A stretch of DNA of 64,000 nt from Algiphilus sp022763315 (GTDB lineage: Bacteria; Pseudomonadota; Gammaproteobacteria; Nevskiales; Nevskiaceae). Within the stretch, counting starts at the first letter, position 1; each line of letters starts with the position of its first letter. The DNA is taken from assembly GCF_965249985.1 (NCBI RefSeq), contig NZ_OZ252280.1. One strand, 5' to 3'. The notes beneath the pieces were generated by a model. That model saw only the letters and a program-made list of their open reading frames with translations, did no database searches and was not told the DNA's origin. A program made the translations under genes and the position numbers. Below, piece by piece: positions 8,534-16,709 of the stretch.

Positions 8534-9205
8534 CTACTCGCAGAGCGCGCGCGTCTCCTTGATCTCTTCGTTCATTCGGCCCATTAGCGCGTCAAAGCCC
8601 TCGCGCTCCACCAAGTCACCATATTGGGCGCTGCGCAACGACAGCTCGCTGACCCCCGCCACCACCACATTCTGGATCGCCCAGCCGTCGTTCCGCGCGG
8701 CGAGCAGATAGGAGAAGCGCACCGGCGCGTCGTCCGGCCGTTGCAAGGCACTATTGACGAGAATGCGATCACCTTGGCGGCGTTGCACTTCCGCCGGTGA
8801 GAAGACGGCGGCCCGCGCGGTGAAGCGGGTGGCAAAACCAAGGACAGTCAGCTCTTGCAAAGCGGCGGCGAAGCGTCGCCGCGCGCTATGGTCGAGCGTG
8901 CCCCACTGGCGCCGGAGCACTTGGCGCGCAATGCCGGGGATGTCGAAGAGCTCGGCCACCGCCGCCGACAATGGCGCGACGCGCGCAGCGCATTGTGCTT
9001 CCGCAGCAGCGCGGATGAGGGCGGCCTGGAAGGATTCGACGACCTGTGTGGCCGCCACCGCATTGTCATCAGGCGCGGCGGCTGCCCCATCCGCTGGCGC
9101 ACTGGGCGAAGGGGCAGAGACCGATGGCGTCGCATAAACCAGCCAGAGGCCGAGGACTGCCCCCAAGAGCAAGCGTCGAGACGGTAGGGACGTCTTCGCC
9201 ATCAT
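8534..9205 (-). CDS. MlaC/Ttg2D/HpnM-like periplasmic lipid-binding protein
   Basis: A 223-residue periplasmic protein of the toluene-tolerance Ttg2/MlaC family, which carry phospholipids or other lipids across the periplasm. An N-terminal signal (about residues 1-31, ending near VSA) precedes the family fold, with QWGTLDHSARRRFAAALQEL and the C-terminal part VRFSYLLAARNDGWAIQNVVVAGVS split over adjacent strands. The start overlaps the stop of the upstream RND gene by ATGATG, so translation is probably coupled. Pairing with an HpnN-like exporter matches the HpnM-HpnN pair of hopanoid producers, but no hopanoid synthesis genes are seen in the window. Confidence 0.82.
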   Translation of the reverse strand: MMAKTSLPSRRLLLGAVLGLWLVYATPSVSAPSPSAPADGAAAAPDDNAVAATQVVESFQAALIRAAAEAQCAARVAPLSAAVAELFDIPGIARQVLRRQWGTLDHSARRRFAAALQELTVLGFATRFTARAAVFSPAEVQRRQGDRILVNSALQRPDDAPVRFSYLLAARNDGWAIQNVVVAGVSELSLRSAQYGDLVEREGFDALMGRMNEEIKETRALCE

Positions 9206-11766
9206 GATGTTGGGCGCCTGTCGCCCTCGCCGTGTCGCATCAGAGCCGGAAGCACAACAAAGGTGCACAGCAATTGCAAGACCAGCCCCATACCCAACAA
9301 TGCGCCGATGCTGCTCATACCGCGATGTGGCGACATCCACAGCGCAACGAAGCTGGCAAGGGTGGTTGCCACTGACACCAACACCGCTCTCCCCGCAGAA
9401 CTGGCCACGGGATTGACGCTGCCATCGGCGCGACCGCGCCAGATGATGTGAATGCCATTGGCGACGCTGATCCCAAGCAGGAGCGGCAACACGATGACGT
9501 TCGCGAAATTGAAGGACAGCCGGGTCAGCACCATCGCCGCGACCAGCAGCAGCGCCCCCAGCAGCAACGGCGCCAGCGCGCGCGCGGTGTCGGCGGCGCT
9601 GCCCAGCAGCGTCAACAGCAACACGGTGATCACCGCCAGGGCCAGCGCAAAGGCCGTCACGAAGGCTTGAATGATGGTGCGTGAGCTGTAGACATACTCC
9701 ATGGGCGCACCAGTGGCGCGCGGCGCCACCTCGTAGACGGCGTCCACAAAGGCCAGCAGGGCGGCATTGTCGAACAGATGGACAGCGGGCTCGATCTGCA
9801 GTCGATAGTGGCCTTCGCCGTCCAGCCACTGCGTGCGCAGCGACGGCGGCAGACCGGACCGATGGACCGGCTCCGCCTGCAGTTGCTGGCGCAGGCGCTC
9901 CAGCACCGCCGGCAGATGGCCGAGCAATCGTAGGCGCAGGCGCGCCCAGTCCGCCTCCGAGCGCGGCCTTTCCAACCAGCGCTGCATAGCCTCGGCGAGC
10001 AATTGGGTGCTGGGTAGCGCACGCAACGCCAGCGCCTCGGTAGTGTCCTCCATGGCGGTCCGCACCTGTGCGACCGGGCGTTCCATGATCTGCAGGCGCT
10101 CTTCGGGGAGCGAGAACCCGATCGACCACTGCATATCGTCCAGCACGGCCAGCTTTGCCTCCTGCTGCACAGGAACGAAGCGGTCCAGCCAGACCACGCG
10201 GCTCACCTCGGGTAGGGCTGTCAGGCGCCCCGCCAACTCGGCCGCCTGATCGTCATCGATGAGTAGCAGTTGCGCGTGGAGCGGCGATGGCCCCGTGTGC
10301 AGCAGTGATTCAAAGGTCTGCAGCGCGACGCTGTCCTTTGGTTTGAGGTGCATGGGGTTGTAGTTGAAGCGCGCCTGGCTGGCGAGTAGCGCTGCAACCA
10401 CCGCCAATGCCACCACCGTCCAGCGCACCGCGCCGCGATGCGTGACGCCGAGCATGGCAATGCGGGCGATGCGCTCTGGCACCGCCGTGCTGGACAGCTG
10501 GGGAGGTGACACCGCGGGCAGCAGCGCGATACAGGCCGGCAGCAGGGTAAGCGCACCGAACCAGCCGATCAGCATGCCGGCGCCGCCAATGATGCCAAGC
10601 TCCGCGACGCCGTCGTAGGAAGTGGGGGCAAAGGAGAAGAAGGCGGCGGCAGCGCTGACCGCGCACAAACCCAGGGCACCGCCAACACCGCGTAGGGCGC
10701 GCCCCAACGCCACTTCCGTTGGCGACTCCGGCAGACGTGCCCGCTCCTCGCGGAAGCGCGCGCCGACATGAACGGCAAAGTCGATGGCCAGACCAATGAA
10801 CAGGGCCGCGAAACCCACCGAAATTAGATTGAGACGGCCCACCGCCAGCGTCGCGAAGCCCAGAGTGATGGCGAGTCCGGCGATCAGCGTGAGCATGCTC
10901 GCCAGCACCAATTGCCAGGCGCGCAGGCCGAGACCAAGCAGCAGCGCCACGGCGAACAGGGCAATGACTCCGGCCACACTTGCGCCCTGCAGCGCACTGT
11001 CGATTTCCTCGATCCACAACGGAATGCTGCCGGTGAGCTGGATCGTTGCCTGCGGCGCCCGCGCCCGCACTTCCGCGAGCGTTTGCCGCGCCTGCGCCAG
11101 AGCTTCCCGCTTGTCCATGCCAGCCGGTGGTCGCGCCACCACCAGCAGCGGCCGCGTGGCCACCTCGCCCTCGGTCAGCATCAGTGATTGCCAGGACAGC
11201 GCCGGCGCGCCGTCCTCGTCGATGCGCTGCAGGACCTCGGTCACCTGCGCCAGCAGCGGCTGCCACGCCGGCAACTGCTGCGCGTCGGCCTCGGCGACCC
11301 GCCTCAGGATCTGGAAAAAGCCAACCAGGGAAGGATCGTTGACCACTGACCCAATGAGTGGCTGGGCACGCGCCAGTCGATCGGCAAGCTCTTGCAACGC
11401 GTCCAGATCGCGGAACAGCAAGCCGTGACGCGCGAAGAAATCGGCATGCCCCGCACTGTCCACCGACCAGCGCTCGCGCGCGGCCATGGCCTCGAAGAAG
11501 GCGATGCGCGCCTGGTCCGCCGCCTCCGGTGTGGCGCCGGTGACATGCGCGACAATCGTGTCTTCGCGGTGGGGGAAGCGCGCGCGCAGATCCAGAGCAT
11601 TGGCGCGCCATTCCAGCGTCGGGTCGAGCAGCGCCACCGGATCCATCTCCACGCCCAAGTGACGCGTGCCCCCCCAGATACTCACCAGCGAGGCAACCAG
11701 GAAGAAGGCGATCACCCAGAGTGGATGGCGCGCGCACCAGCCGGCTATGCGTTCCGAATAGCTCAT
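9202..11766 (-). CDS. HpnN-like RND/MMPL-family lipid exporter
   Basis: An 854-residue inner membrane protein with the RND plan: TM1 near residues 17-32, a large periplasmic loop, about five clustered TM helices (roughly 265-420), a second large loop and a final cluster (roughly 700-845). The stretch GFAALFIGLAIDFAVHVGAR and the later FFSFAPTSYDGVAELG are close to HpnN, which moves hopanoids to the outer membrane in alpha-proteobacteria and Burkholderia. The downstream lipid-binding gene overlaps it. Substrate assignment is inference: sterol-like, hopanoid or other lipid. ATG at 11766 precedes a short cytosolic N-terminus. Confidence 0.82.
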   Translation of the reverse strand: MSYSERIAGWCARHPLWVIAFFLVASLVSIWGGTRHLGVEMDPVALLDPTLEWRANALDLRARFPHREDTIVAHVTGATPEAADQARIAFFEAMAARERWSVDSAGHADFFARHGLLFRDLDALQELADRLARAQPLIGSVVNDPSLVGFFQILRRVAEADAQQLPAWQPLLAQVTEVLQRIDEDGAPALSWQSLMLTEGEVATRPLLVVARPPAGMDKREALAQARQTLAEVRARAPQATIQLTGSIPLWIEEIDSALQGASVAGVIALFAVALLLGLGLRAWQLVLASMLTLIAGLAITLGFATLAVGRLNLISVGFAALFIGLAIDFAVHVGARFREERARLPESPTEVALGRALRGVGGALGLCAVSAAAAFFSFAPTSYDGVAELGIIGGAGMLIGWFGALTLLPACIALLPAVSPPQLSSTAVPERIARIAMLGVTHRGAVRWTVVALAVVAALLASQARFNYNPMHLKPKDSVALQTFESLLHTGPSPLHAQLLLIDDDQAAELAGRLTALPEVSRVVWLDRFVPVQQEAKLAVLDDMQWSIGFSLPEERLQIMERPVAQVRTAMEDTTEALALRALPSTQLLAEAMQRWLERPRSEADWARLRLRLLGHLPAVLERLRQQLQAEPVHRSGLPPSLRTQWLDGEGHYRLQIEPAVHLFDNAALLAFVDAVYEVAPRATGAPMEYVYSSRTIIQAFVTAFALALAVITVLLLTLLGSAADTARALAPLLLGALLLVAAMVLTRLSFNFANVIVLPLLLGISVANGIHIIWRGRADGSVNPVASSAGRAVLVSVATTLASFVALWMSPHRGMSSIGALLGMGLVLQLLCTFVVLPALMRHGEGDRRPTS

Positions 11767-11824
11767 GTGCGCGGACCGGCCGGCAGGATCGAAGGAGAGC
11801 CGCAGTACAGCCTACGGCCGGCGC

Positions 11825-12391
11825 CTAGGCCGAGGGCAGCGTGACGCCGCGCTGGCCCATGTACTTGCCGGCGCGGTCCTTGTACGAGGTGGCGCAGACC
11901 TCGTCGGATTCGAAGAACAGCATCTGCGCCACGCCTTCATTGGCGTAGATCTTGGCCGGCAGCGGCGTGGTGTTGGAGAACTCCAGCGTGACATGGCCTT
12001 CCCACTCCGGTTCCAGCGGCGTGACGTTGACGATGATGCCGCAGCGCGCGTAGGTGGACTTGCCCAGGCAGACGGTGAGCACACTGCGCGGAATGCGGAA
12101 GTACTCCACCGTGTGTGCCAACGCAAAGGAATTCGGCGGGATGATGCAGCACTCGCCGTGAAAATCCACGAAGCTGCGCTCGTCGAAGGACTTCGGATCC
12201 ACGATCGAGGAATTGATATTGGTGAAGATTTTGAAGTGCTCGGCGCAGCGCACGTCATAGCCGTAGCTGGAAGTGCCATAGGAGACGATCTTGCGGCCGT
12301 CGATCTCCCGTACCTGCGAGGCCTGATACGGCTCGATCATGCCGTGCTCCCGGCTCATGCGGTCGATCCAGAGGTCCGATTTGATAGTCAC
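11825..12391 (-). CDS. dcd: dCTP deaminase
   Basis: Deaminates dCTP to dUTP, the main route to dTMP in gammaproteobacteria. The protein has 188 residues, the normal size. Typical segments are MIEPY near the start, SYGTSSYGYDVR, ALAHTVEYFRIPR, the catalytic region GKSTYARCGIIVNVTPLEP with Glu in LEPEWEGH, and the C-terminal GQRGVTLP. The GTG at 12391 gives the family start VTIKSD; a longer TTG start at 12421 is unlikely because it overlaps the -10 box. It is divergent from metG, as in relatives. Confidence 0.95.
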   Translation of the reverse strand: MTIKSDLWIDRMSREHGMIEPYQASQVREIDGRKIVSYGTSSYGYDVRCAEHFKIFTNINSSIVDPKSFDERSFVDFHGECCIIPPNSFALAHTVEYFRIPRSVLTVCLGKSTYARCGIIVNVTPLEPEWEGHVTLEFSNTTPLPAKIYANEGVAQMLFFESDEVCATSYKDRAGKYMGQRGVTLPSA

Positions 12392-12420
12392 GGGGGCTGC
12401 CGGCAGGAATGGGTGCACCA

Positions 12421-12426
12421 ATTATA
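12421..12426 (-). promoter_or_regulatory. Probable -10 box for dcd
   Basis: A perfect TATAAT on the minus strand, 30 bases upstream of the dcd GTG. No good -35 hexamer is found 16-18 bases further upstream, so the promoter is only partly supported. Confidence 0.45.
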
Positions 12427-12544
12427 GTGACGAGCGCGAGGCCACTGCTGGCACCCAGGTGACCGGCGCCAGCGCGCCCGCACTCGGGGCGTAACGGGGA
12501 CGCGTGGCATACTGCGCGGCCCGTTCAATGGCCCTCGAGCACGC

Positions 12545-14575
12545 ATGGCGCCCGCTTCTCGCGAGATTCTTGTCACCAATGCCCTGCCCTACGCCAACGG
12601 CCCGATCCACGTCGGCCACCTGGTGGGCTACATCCAGGCGGACATCTGGGTGCGCTTCCAGCGTGCGCGCGGTCACAAGGTCCATTACGTGTGTGCCGAT
12701 GACGCCCACGGGACGCCGATCATGCTCGCCGCGGAACAGGCCGGCCAGGCGCCGGAGGACTTCATCCGCGGGGTGCAGGCCGAGCACGAGGCCGATTTCG
12801 CCGCCTTCGGCGTCGCCTTCGACCACTACCATTCCACGCACTCCGAGGAGAATCGGGCGCTCGCCACGCGCATCTACACTGCGCTGCGCGATGCGGGACT
12901 GATCGAAACACGGACCATCGAGCAGGCTTTCGATCCCGAGAAGCAGATGTTTTTGCCGGACCGCTACGTGCGCGGCACCTGCCCGCGCTGCGGCGCCGAA
13001 GACCAGTACGGCGACAACTGCGAGAGCTGCGGCGCCACCTATACACCGGAAGAACTCAAGAATCCGCGGTCCGCGGTCTCCGGCGCCACCCCGGAATGGA
13101 AGCCCTCCGAGCATTACTTCTTCCGTCTGGCGGACATGCAGCAGGCCATCGTCGACTGGATGGACGCGCCTGACACCCACATCCAGCCCGCCGTGCGCGC
13201 CAAGCTGGGCGAGTGGATGCGCGAGGCCCTACGCGCCTGGGATATCTCGCGCGACGCCCCCTATTTCGGCTTCGAGATTCCGGATGTACCCGGCAAGTAT
13301 TTCTACGTCTGGCTGGACGCCCCCATCGGTTATTTCGCCAGCCTGAAGGCGCTCTGCGCCCAGCGCGGCGACGATTTCGAGCGCTTCATCGCAGCCGGCT
13401 CCGATGTCGAGATGTGGCACTTCATCGGCAAGGACATCGTCAATTTCCACGGCCTGTTCTGGCCGGCGATGCTGCAGGGCGCCGGCATGCGCACGCCCAC
13501 CGCGCTCAACGTCAACGGTTATCTCACCGTCAACGGCGCCAAGATGAGCAAGTCGCGCGGCACCTTCATCCGCGCCGCAACCTGGCGCGCGCACGTCAAC
13601 CCGGAACTGCTGCGCTACTACTTCGCCGCCAAGCTGGCCAACGGCGTGGAAGACCTCGATCTGAATCTGGAGGACTTCGTCGCACGCATCAACAGCGACC
13701 TGGTGGGCAAGTACGTCAACATTGCGGCGCGCTGCGCCGGCTTCATCCACAAGCGCTTCGACGGCCGTCTGGCCGATGCCGTGCACGACCCGGCACTGCT
13801 CGACAGCCTGCGCGCGGAAGCCGACGCCATCGCGGCCGCCTATGAGGCACGCAACTACGCCAGCGCGGTGCGGCAGATCATGGCGCTGGCGGATGCCGTT
13901 AACGAATCCATCCAGGACATCGCGCCCTGGAAACTGGCCAAGCAGGAAGGGCAGGAGGCGCTGCTGCACGGCGCCTGCACGACCTTCCTCAATGCCTTCC
14001 GCATCCTGAGCCTGTATCTCTCTCCGATCCTTCCGGATTTGACGGCGCGGGCGCTGCAATTCCTGCAAGACGAGGCAGCGCCGTGGGATGCCCTGTCCCG
14101 CACGCTGACCCATCACCCCATCGCCCTCTACGCGCCGCTGCTCACGCGCGTGGATACCCAGACCATGACCGCCATGACCGACGACGCCCGCAGCGACCTC
14201 GAAGCCAAGACCGATGCCCCCGAAGCCCGAGGCGCGCCGCAGGCCGATACCATTGATATCAAGGACTTCACCAAGGTCGATCTGCGCGTGGCCCGTATCG
14301 TCCGCGCCGAATCGGTGGAAGGCGCCGACAAGCTGCTTCGCCTGACCCTGGATGTCGGCATTCTCGGCGAGCGCCAGGTGCTCGCCGGCATCAAGGCCGC
14401 CTATGCGCCGGAAGACCTTGAAGGCCGCCTCACCGTCATCGTGGCCAATCTCGCGCCCCGCAAGATGCGCTTCGGCACCTCGGAAGGCATGGTGGCTGCG
14501 GCCAGCTTCGGCGACGGCAAGCCCTTCCTGCTCAGCCCCGACAGCGGCGCCGAGCCCGGCATGCGGCTCGCCTGA
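12545..14575 (+). CDS. metG: Methionyl-tRNA synthetase
   Basis: Charges tRNA(Met) and initiator tRNA. The 676-residue protein is the long form. It has the class I HIGH-type motif (PIHVGH, about residues 20-25), a zinc knuckle with four cysteines (CPRCGAEDQYGDNCESC), the KMSKS loop (KMSKSRGTF), and a C-terminal tRNA-binding EMAP/Trbp111-type domain (about 570-676, KVDLRVARIV) used for dimerisation. The ATG at 12545 agrees with the family N-terminus ILVTNALPYANG. It stands on its own transcription unit, divergent from dcd. Confidence 0.97.
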   Translation: MAPASREILVTNALPYANGPIHVGHLVGYIQADIWVRFQRARGHKVHYVCADDAHGTPIMLAAEQAGQAPEDFIRGVQAEHEADFAAFGVAFDHYHSTHSEENRALATRIYTALRDAGLIETRTIEQAFDPEKQMFLPDRYVRGTCPRCGAEDQYGDNCESCGATYTPEELKNPRSAVSGATPEWKPSEHYFFRLADMQQAIVDWMDAPDTHIQPAVRAKLGEWMREALRAWDISRDAPYFGFEIPDVPGKYFYVWLDAPIGYFASLKALCAQRGDDFERFIAAGSDVEMWHFIGKDIVNFHGLFWPAMLQGAGMRTPTALNVNGYLTVNGAKMSKSRGTFIRAATWRAHVNPELLRYYFAAKLANGVEDLDLNLEDFVARINSDLVGKYVNIAARCAGFIHKRFDGRLADAVHDPALLDSLRAEADAIAAAYEARNYASAVRQIMALADAVNESIQDIAPWKLAKQEGQEALLHGACTTFLNAFRILSLYLSPILPDLTARALQFLQDEAAPWDALSRTLTHHPIALYAPLLTRVDTQTMTAMTDDARSDLEAKTDAPEARGAPQADTIDIKDFTKVDLRVARIVRAESVEGADKLLRLTLDVGILGERQVLAGIKAAYAPEDLEGRLTVIVANLAPRKMRFGTSEGMVAAASFGDGKPFLLSPDSGAEPGMRLA

Positions 14576-14640
14576 GAGGCATCTGCACCATCTGGACGAC
14601 GTCGCAGCCCGCAACGGGTCATAAGCTCATTGCCAAGTCC

Positions 14641-14660
14641 GATACGTCATTGCACGTATC
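14641..14660. other. Small palindrome between metG and rsxA
   Basis: A perfect 7-base inverted repeat (14641-14647 with 14654-14660) with a 6-base loop. No T-tract follows. It may be a weak terminator for metG or an operator near the rsxA promoter; neither can be decided here. Confidence 0.3.
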
Positions 14661-14732
14661 GTCGCCGCGTCCGATCATTACCAGTTGCTCGGCCCAGCAC
14701 GCGGCCGGACCCGTATTTCGACCAGCCCTGAC

Positions 14733-15308
14733 GTGACTGAATATCTGCTACTGCTGATCGGTGCCGTGCTCGTGCACAACTTCGTGCTCGTGCAGTTCCT
14801 TGGCCTGTGCCCTTTCATGGGGGTGTCGCGGAAGGTGGAATCCAGCCTGGGCATGGCGCTGGCGACCACCTTCGTGCTGACGCTGTCCTCGGTCGTCACC
14901 TATCTCGTTCAGACCTTCGTCCTGGAGCCGGTCGGGCTGGAGTATCTGCGCACCATCGCCTTCATTCTGGTGATTGCGGCCGTGGTGCAGTTCGTGGAAA
15001 TGGTGGTGCAGAAGACCAGCCCCCTGCTCTATCAGGTCCTGGGCATCTACCTCCCACTGATCACTACCAACTGCGCCGTGCTCGGGGTCGCGCTGCTCAA
15101 TCTGCGTGAAGCCCACGACTTCCTCGCCTCGGCGGTGTACGGCTTGGGCGCCGGGCTGGGTTTTTCGCTGGTGCTGATTCTCTTTGCCGGCATCCGCGAG
15201 CGCCTCGCCGCGGCGGATGTGCCGGTGGCCTTTCAGGGGGCACCGGTGGGATTGATCACCGCTGGGGTGATGGCCCTGGCTTTCATGGGGTTTGGGGGGT
15301 TGGCGTGA
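14733..15308 (+). CDS. rsxA: Rsx/Rnf electron transport complex subunit A
   Basis: An integral membrane subunit, 191 residues with six TM helices, of the Rsx (Rnf-like) complex that moves electrons from NAD(P)H to reduce SoxR. Signatures are NFVLVQFLGLCPFMGVSRK near the start and PLITTNCAVLGVALLN. The GTG at 14733 gives the family start (VTEYLLLL); the upstream in-frame ATG would add an unrelated tail. Normally rsxB follows at once, but here 843 bases of non-coding DNA intervene. Confidence 0.95.
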   Translation: MTEYLLLLIGAVLVHNFVLVQFLGLCPFMGVSRKVESSLGMALATTFVLTLSSVVTYLVQTFVLEPVGLEYLRTIAFILVIAAVVQFVEMVVQKTSPLLYQVLGIYLPLITTNCAVLGVALLNLREAHDFLASAVYGLGAGLGFSLVLILFAGIRERLAAADVPVAFQGAPVGLITAGVMALAFMGFGGLA

Positions 15309-15472
15309 TGGCAGGCGGTGTCTTGCTGCGAGCGGTCTCGCCTACGCGCCTTGCTGCAGCAGTGCGGGGACCGAGCCCCTGCGCTGCAATGAGGCACCCC
15401 AGCGCACCCTTAGTGGCACAGGTTCCGCGCTTTGCTGCAAATCGCTATCGATCTATTGCCCGAGCATGCGCG

Positions 15473-15500
15473 GGTTCCTTTGGTTCCGGCCAAAGGAACC
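15473..15500. repeat. Left boundary hairpin of the rsxA-rsxB element
   Basis: A perfect 11-base-pair stem (15473-15483 with 15490-15500) with a 6-base loop. It shares its outer nine base pairs with the hairpin at 15923-15956. Confidence 0.75.
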
Positions 15501-15772
15501 AAAACCAAGGTGCCCACGGGTGGCCTGGCGCGGCTACGCCGCACCAGGTGCCCGGCTCGGACGCCGTGCTCGGGGTCGGGCTGAGGCGCCGTCCATGGCG
15601 CCGCAGCCCTTGCTCGACATCCTGTCTCGCACCCCCTGCGCGCAGCGTCCGAGCCAGCCACCCTCAAGGGCACATTTCTATAATGGCTCGCCGTTTTGCG
15701 GCCTCGCTCCACTTACGGGCAGCGATGTCACGCAGTGACGAGCCCGTAGCGCCCCCCTGCACCCGCGCCGGA

Positions 15773-15871
15773 GTAGCGCCTGCGCGCAGGGGATGGCTGG
15801 CCATGGACGGCCAGCCAAGGCCTGTCACGACACGGACGTCGTGTCAGGCCGACCCCGAGCACAGGCGCTAC
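15773..15871. repeat. Nested palindrome in the rsxA-rsxB element
   Basis: Outer arms GTAGCGCCTG (15773-15782) and CAGGCGCTAC (15862-15871) are exact complements. Inside are two further hairpins: a perfect 9-base-pair stem (15794-15802 with 15809-15817), and a longer one (15819-15850) whose arms begin GGCCTG/CAGGCC with one mismatch inside. Together they can fold as a three-way cruciform or RNA cloverleaf-like shape. Confidence 0.7.
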
Positions 15872-15922
15872 GCAGGGGCCCGGCCCGTCAGGGCCGGCGC
15901 GGGTGTGGGGTGCCCTCTCTTT

Positions 15923-15956
15923 GGTTCCTTTCTCTGGGCAAGCAGAGAAAGGAACC
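15923..15956. repeat. Right boundary hairpin of the rsxA-rsxB element
   Basis: A perfect 14-base-pair stem (15923-15936 with 15943-15956) around a 6-base loop. No T-tract follows, so it is not a classic terminator, though it could slow or process a transcript coming from rsxA. Confidence 0.75.
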
Positions 15957-16151
15957 CGCACCGTTCGCAGAGATCAGTACGAAGCGCTTCGAGTCATGGG
16001 TGCGGAACCATGAGCATATTTGGTCATTCAGCCACCCGCCAAAACCAGCGTGCTCCGGAATTCCCGATCTCCATGTCAATCAAATGCGTCGCCGTACATA
16101 CGCAATGGAAACCTCTTGTCTTGACTGCTTCTCGGTCAGGAGGCCTTCAAC

Positions 16152-16709
16152 ATGCTTGAAGCCATCCTGGCACTAGGCGGCCTCGCCGCCGCCTTCGGTA
16201 TCGGCCTGGGCTTCGCCTCCCTGCGCTTCAAGGTCGAAGGCGACCCGCTGGTCGACCAGATCGATGCCATCCTGCCGCAGACGCAGTGCGGCCAATGCGG
16301 CTACCCGGGCTGCAAACCCTACGCCAAGGCCATTGCAGCCGATGAGGCGGACATCAATCAATGTCCGCCCGGTGGTGAGGAGGGCGTGATCAAGCTCGCC
16401 GAACTGCTCGGCAAGGAGCCCAAGCCGCTGAATCCGGAAAATGGCACCGCCAAGGAAGCGCCCACGGTGGCGCTCATCGACGAAGACCTGTGCATCGGCT
16501 GCACCAAGTGCATCCAGGCCTGCCCGGTGGACGCCATTCTGGGCGCTGCCCAGCAGATGCATACGGTGATCGAAGACCACTGCACGGGTTGCGAGCTGTG
16601 TATCCCGCCCTGCCCGGTGGACTGCATCACGATGGAACCGGTGCCGTTGACACAGCAGACCTGGACGTGGCCCGCCCCCGACGAGCGCAAGGCACGAGAG
16701 GCCGCATGA
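16152..16709 (+). CDS. rsxB: Rsx/Rnf electron transport complex iron-sulfur subunit B
   Basis: A 185-residue membrane-anchored ferredoxin subunit. It has one N-terminal TM helix, then the four-cysteine RnfB motif CGQCGYPGC ... C that binds a 4Fe-4S cluster, then two ferredoxin motifs (CIGCTKCIQACP and CTGCELCIPPCP) for two more clusters. A good GGAGG site (about 16138-16143) stands before the ATG. The stop overlaps the rsxC ATG (ATGA). The strong ribosome binding site and the long upstream gap suggest its own promoter. Confidence 0.96.
   Translation: MLEAILALGGLAAAFGIGLGFASLRFKVEGDPLVDQIDAILPQTQCGQCGYPGCKPYAKAIAADEADINQCPPGGEEGVIKLAELLGKEPKPLNPENGTAKEAPTVALIDEDLCIGCTKCIQACPVDAILGAAQQMHTVIEDHCTGCELCIPPCPVDCITMEPVPLTQQTWTWPAPDERKAREAA

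Larger units (their letters stand above)
15471..15960. repeat. Palindrome-rich intergenic element bounded by related hairpins
   Basis: About 490 bases bounded by two hairpins whose outer arms share the same nine bases, GGTTCCTTT paired with AAAGGAACC (15473-15500 and 15923-15956). Between them is a nested structure at 15773-15871 and another 7-base-pair GC stem near 15880-15897. This is the look of a non-autonomous repeat or a large structured intergenic repeat. I recall similar GGTTCCTTT hairpins in Xanthomonadales genomes, but copy number cannot be checked here. No transposase or clear target duplication is visible. Confidence 0.6.
15309..16151. other. Long non-coding interval splitting rsxA from rsxB
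   Basis: An 843-base stretch where relatives have almost none. Open frames cross it but none has a ribosome binding site, a recognisable domain or a membrane or signal segment; I regard them as by-products of high GC. The central part (about 15471-15960) is built of several perfect palindromes, described separately. The last 190 bases are less GC-rich and probably hold a promoter for rsxB, but I cannot pick a clear -35/-10 pair. Confidence 0.75.

Noticed and set aside
9206..10129. In-frame upstream extension of the MlaC-like gene to 531 codons
   Set aside because: The extra part lies inside the RND gene in another frame and lacks any domain; the signal peptide starts at 9205.
15305..16159. 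284-codon open frame between rsxA and rsxB
   Set aside because: It is built from the palindromic repeats, has odd composition, no ribosome binding site and ends inside rsxB; more likely non-coding.
16490..16705. Upstream extension of rsxC inside rsxB
   Set aside because: The ATG at 16706 overlaps the rsxB stop as in the rest of the operon and begins the conserved protein.
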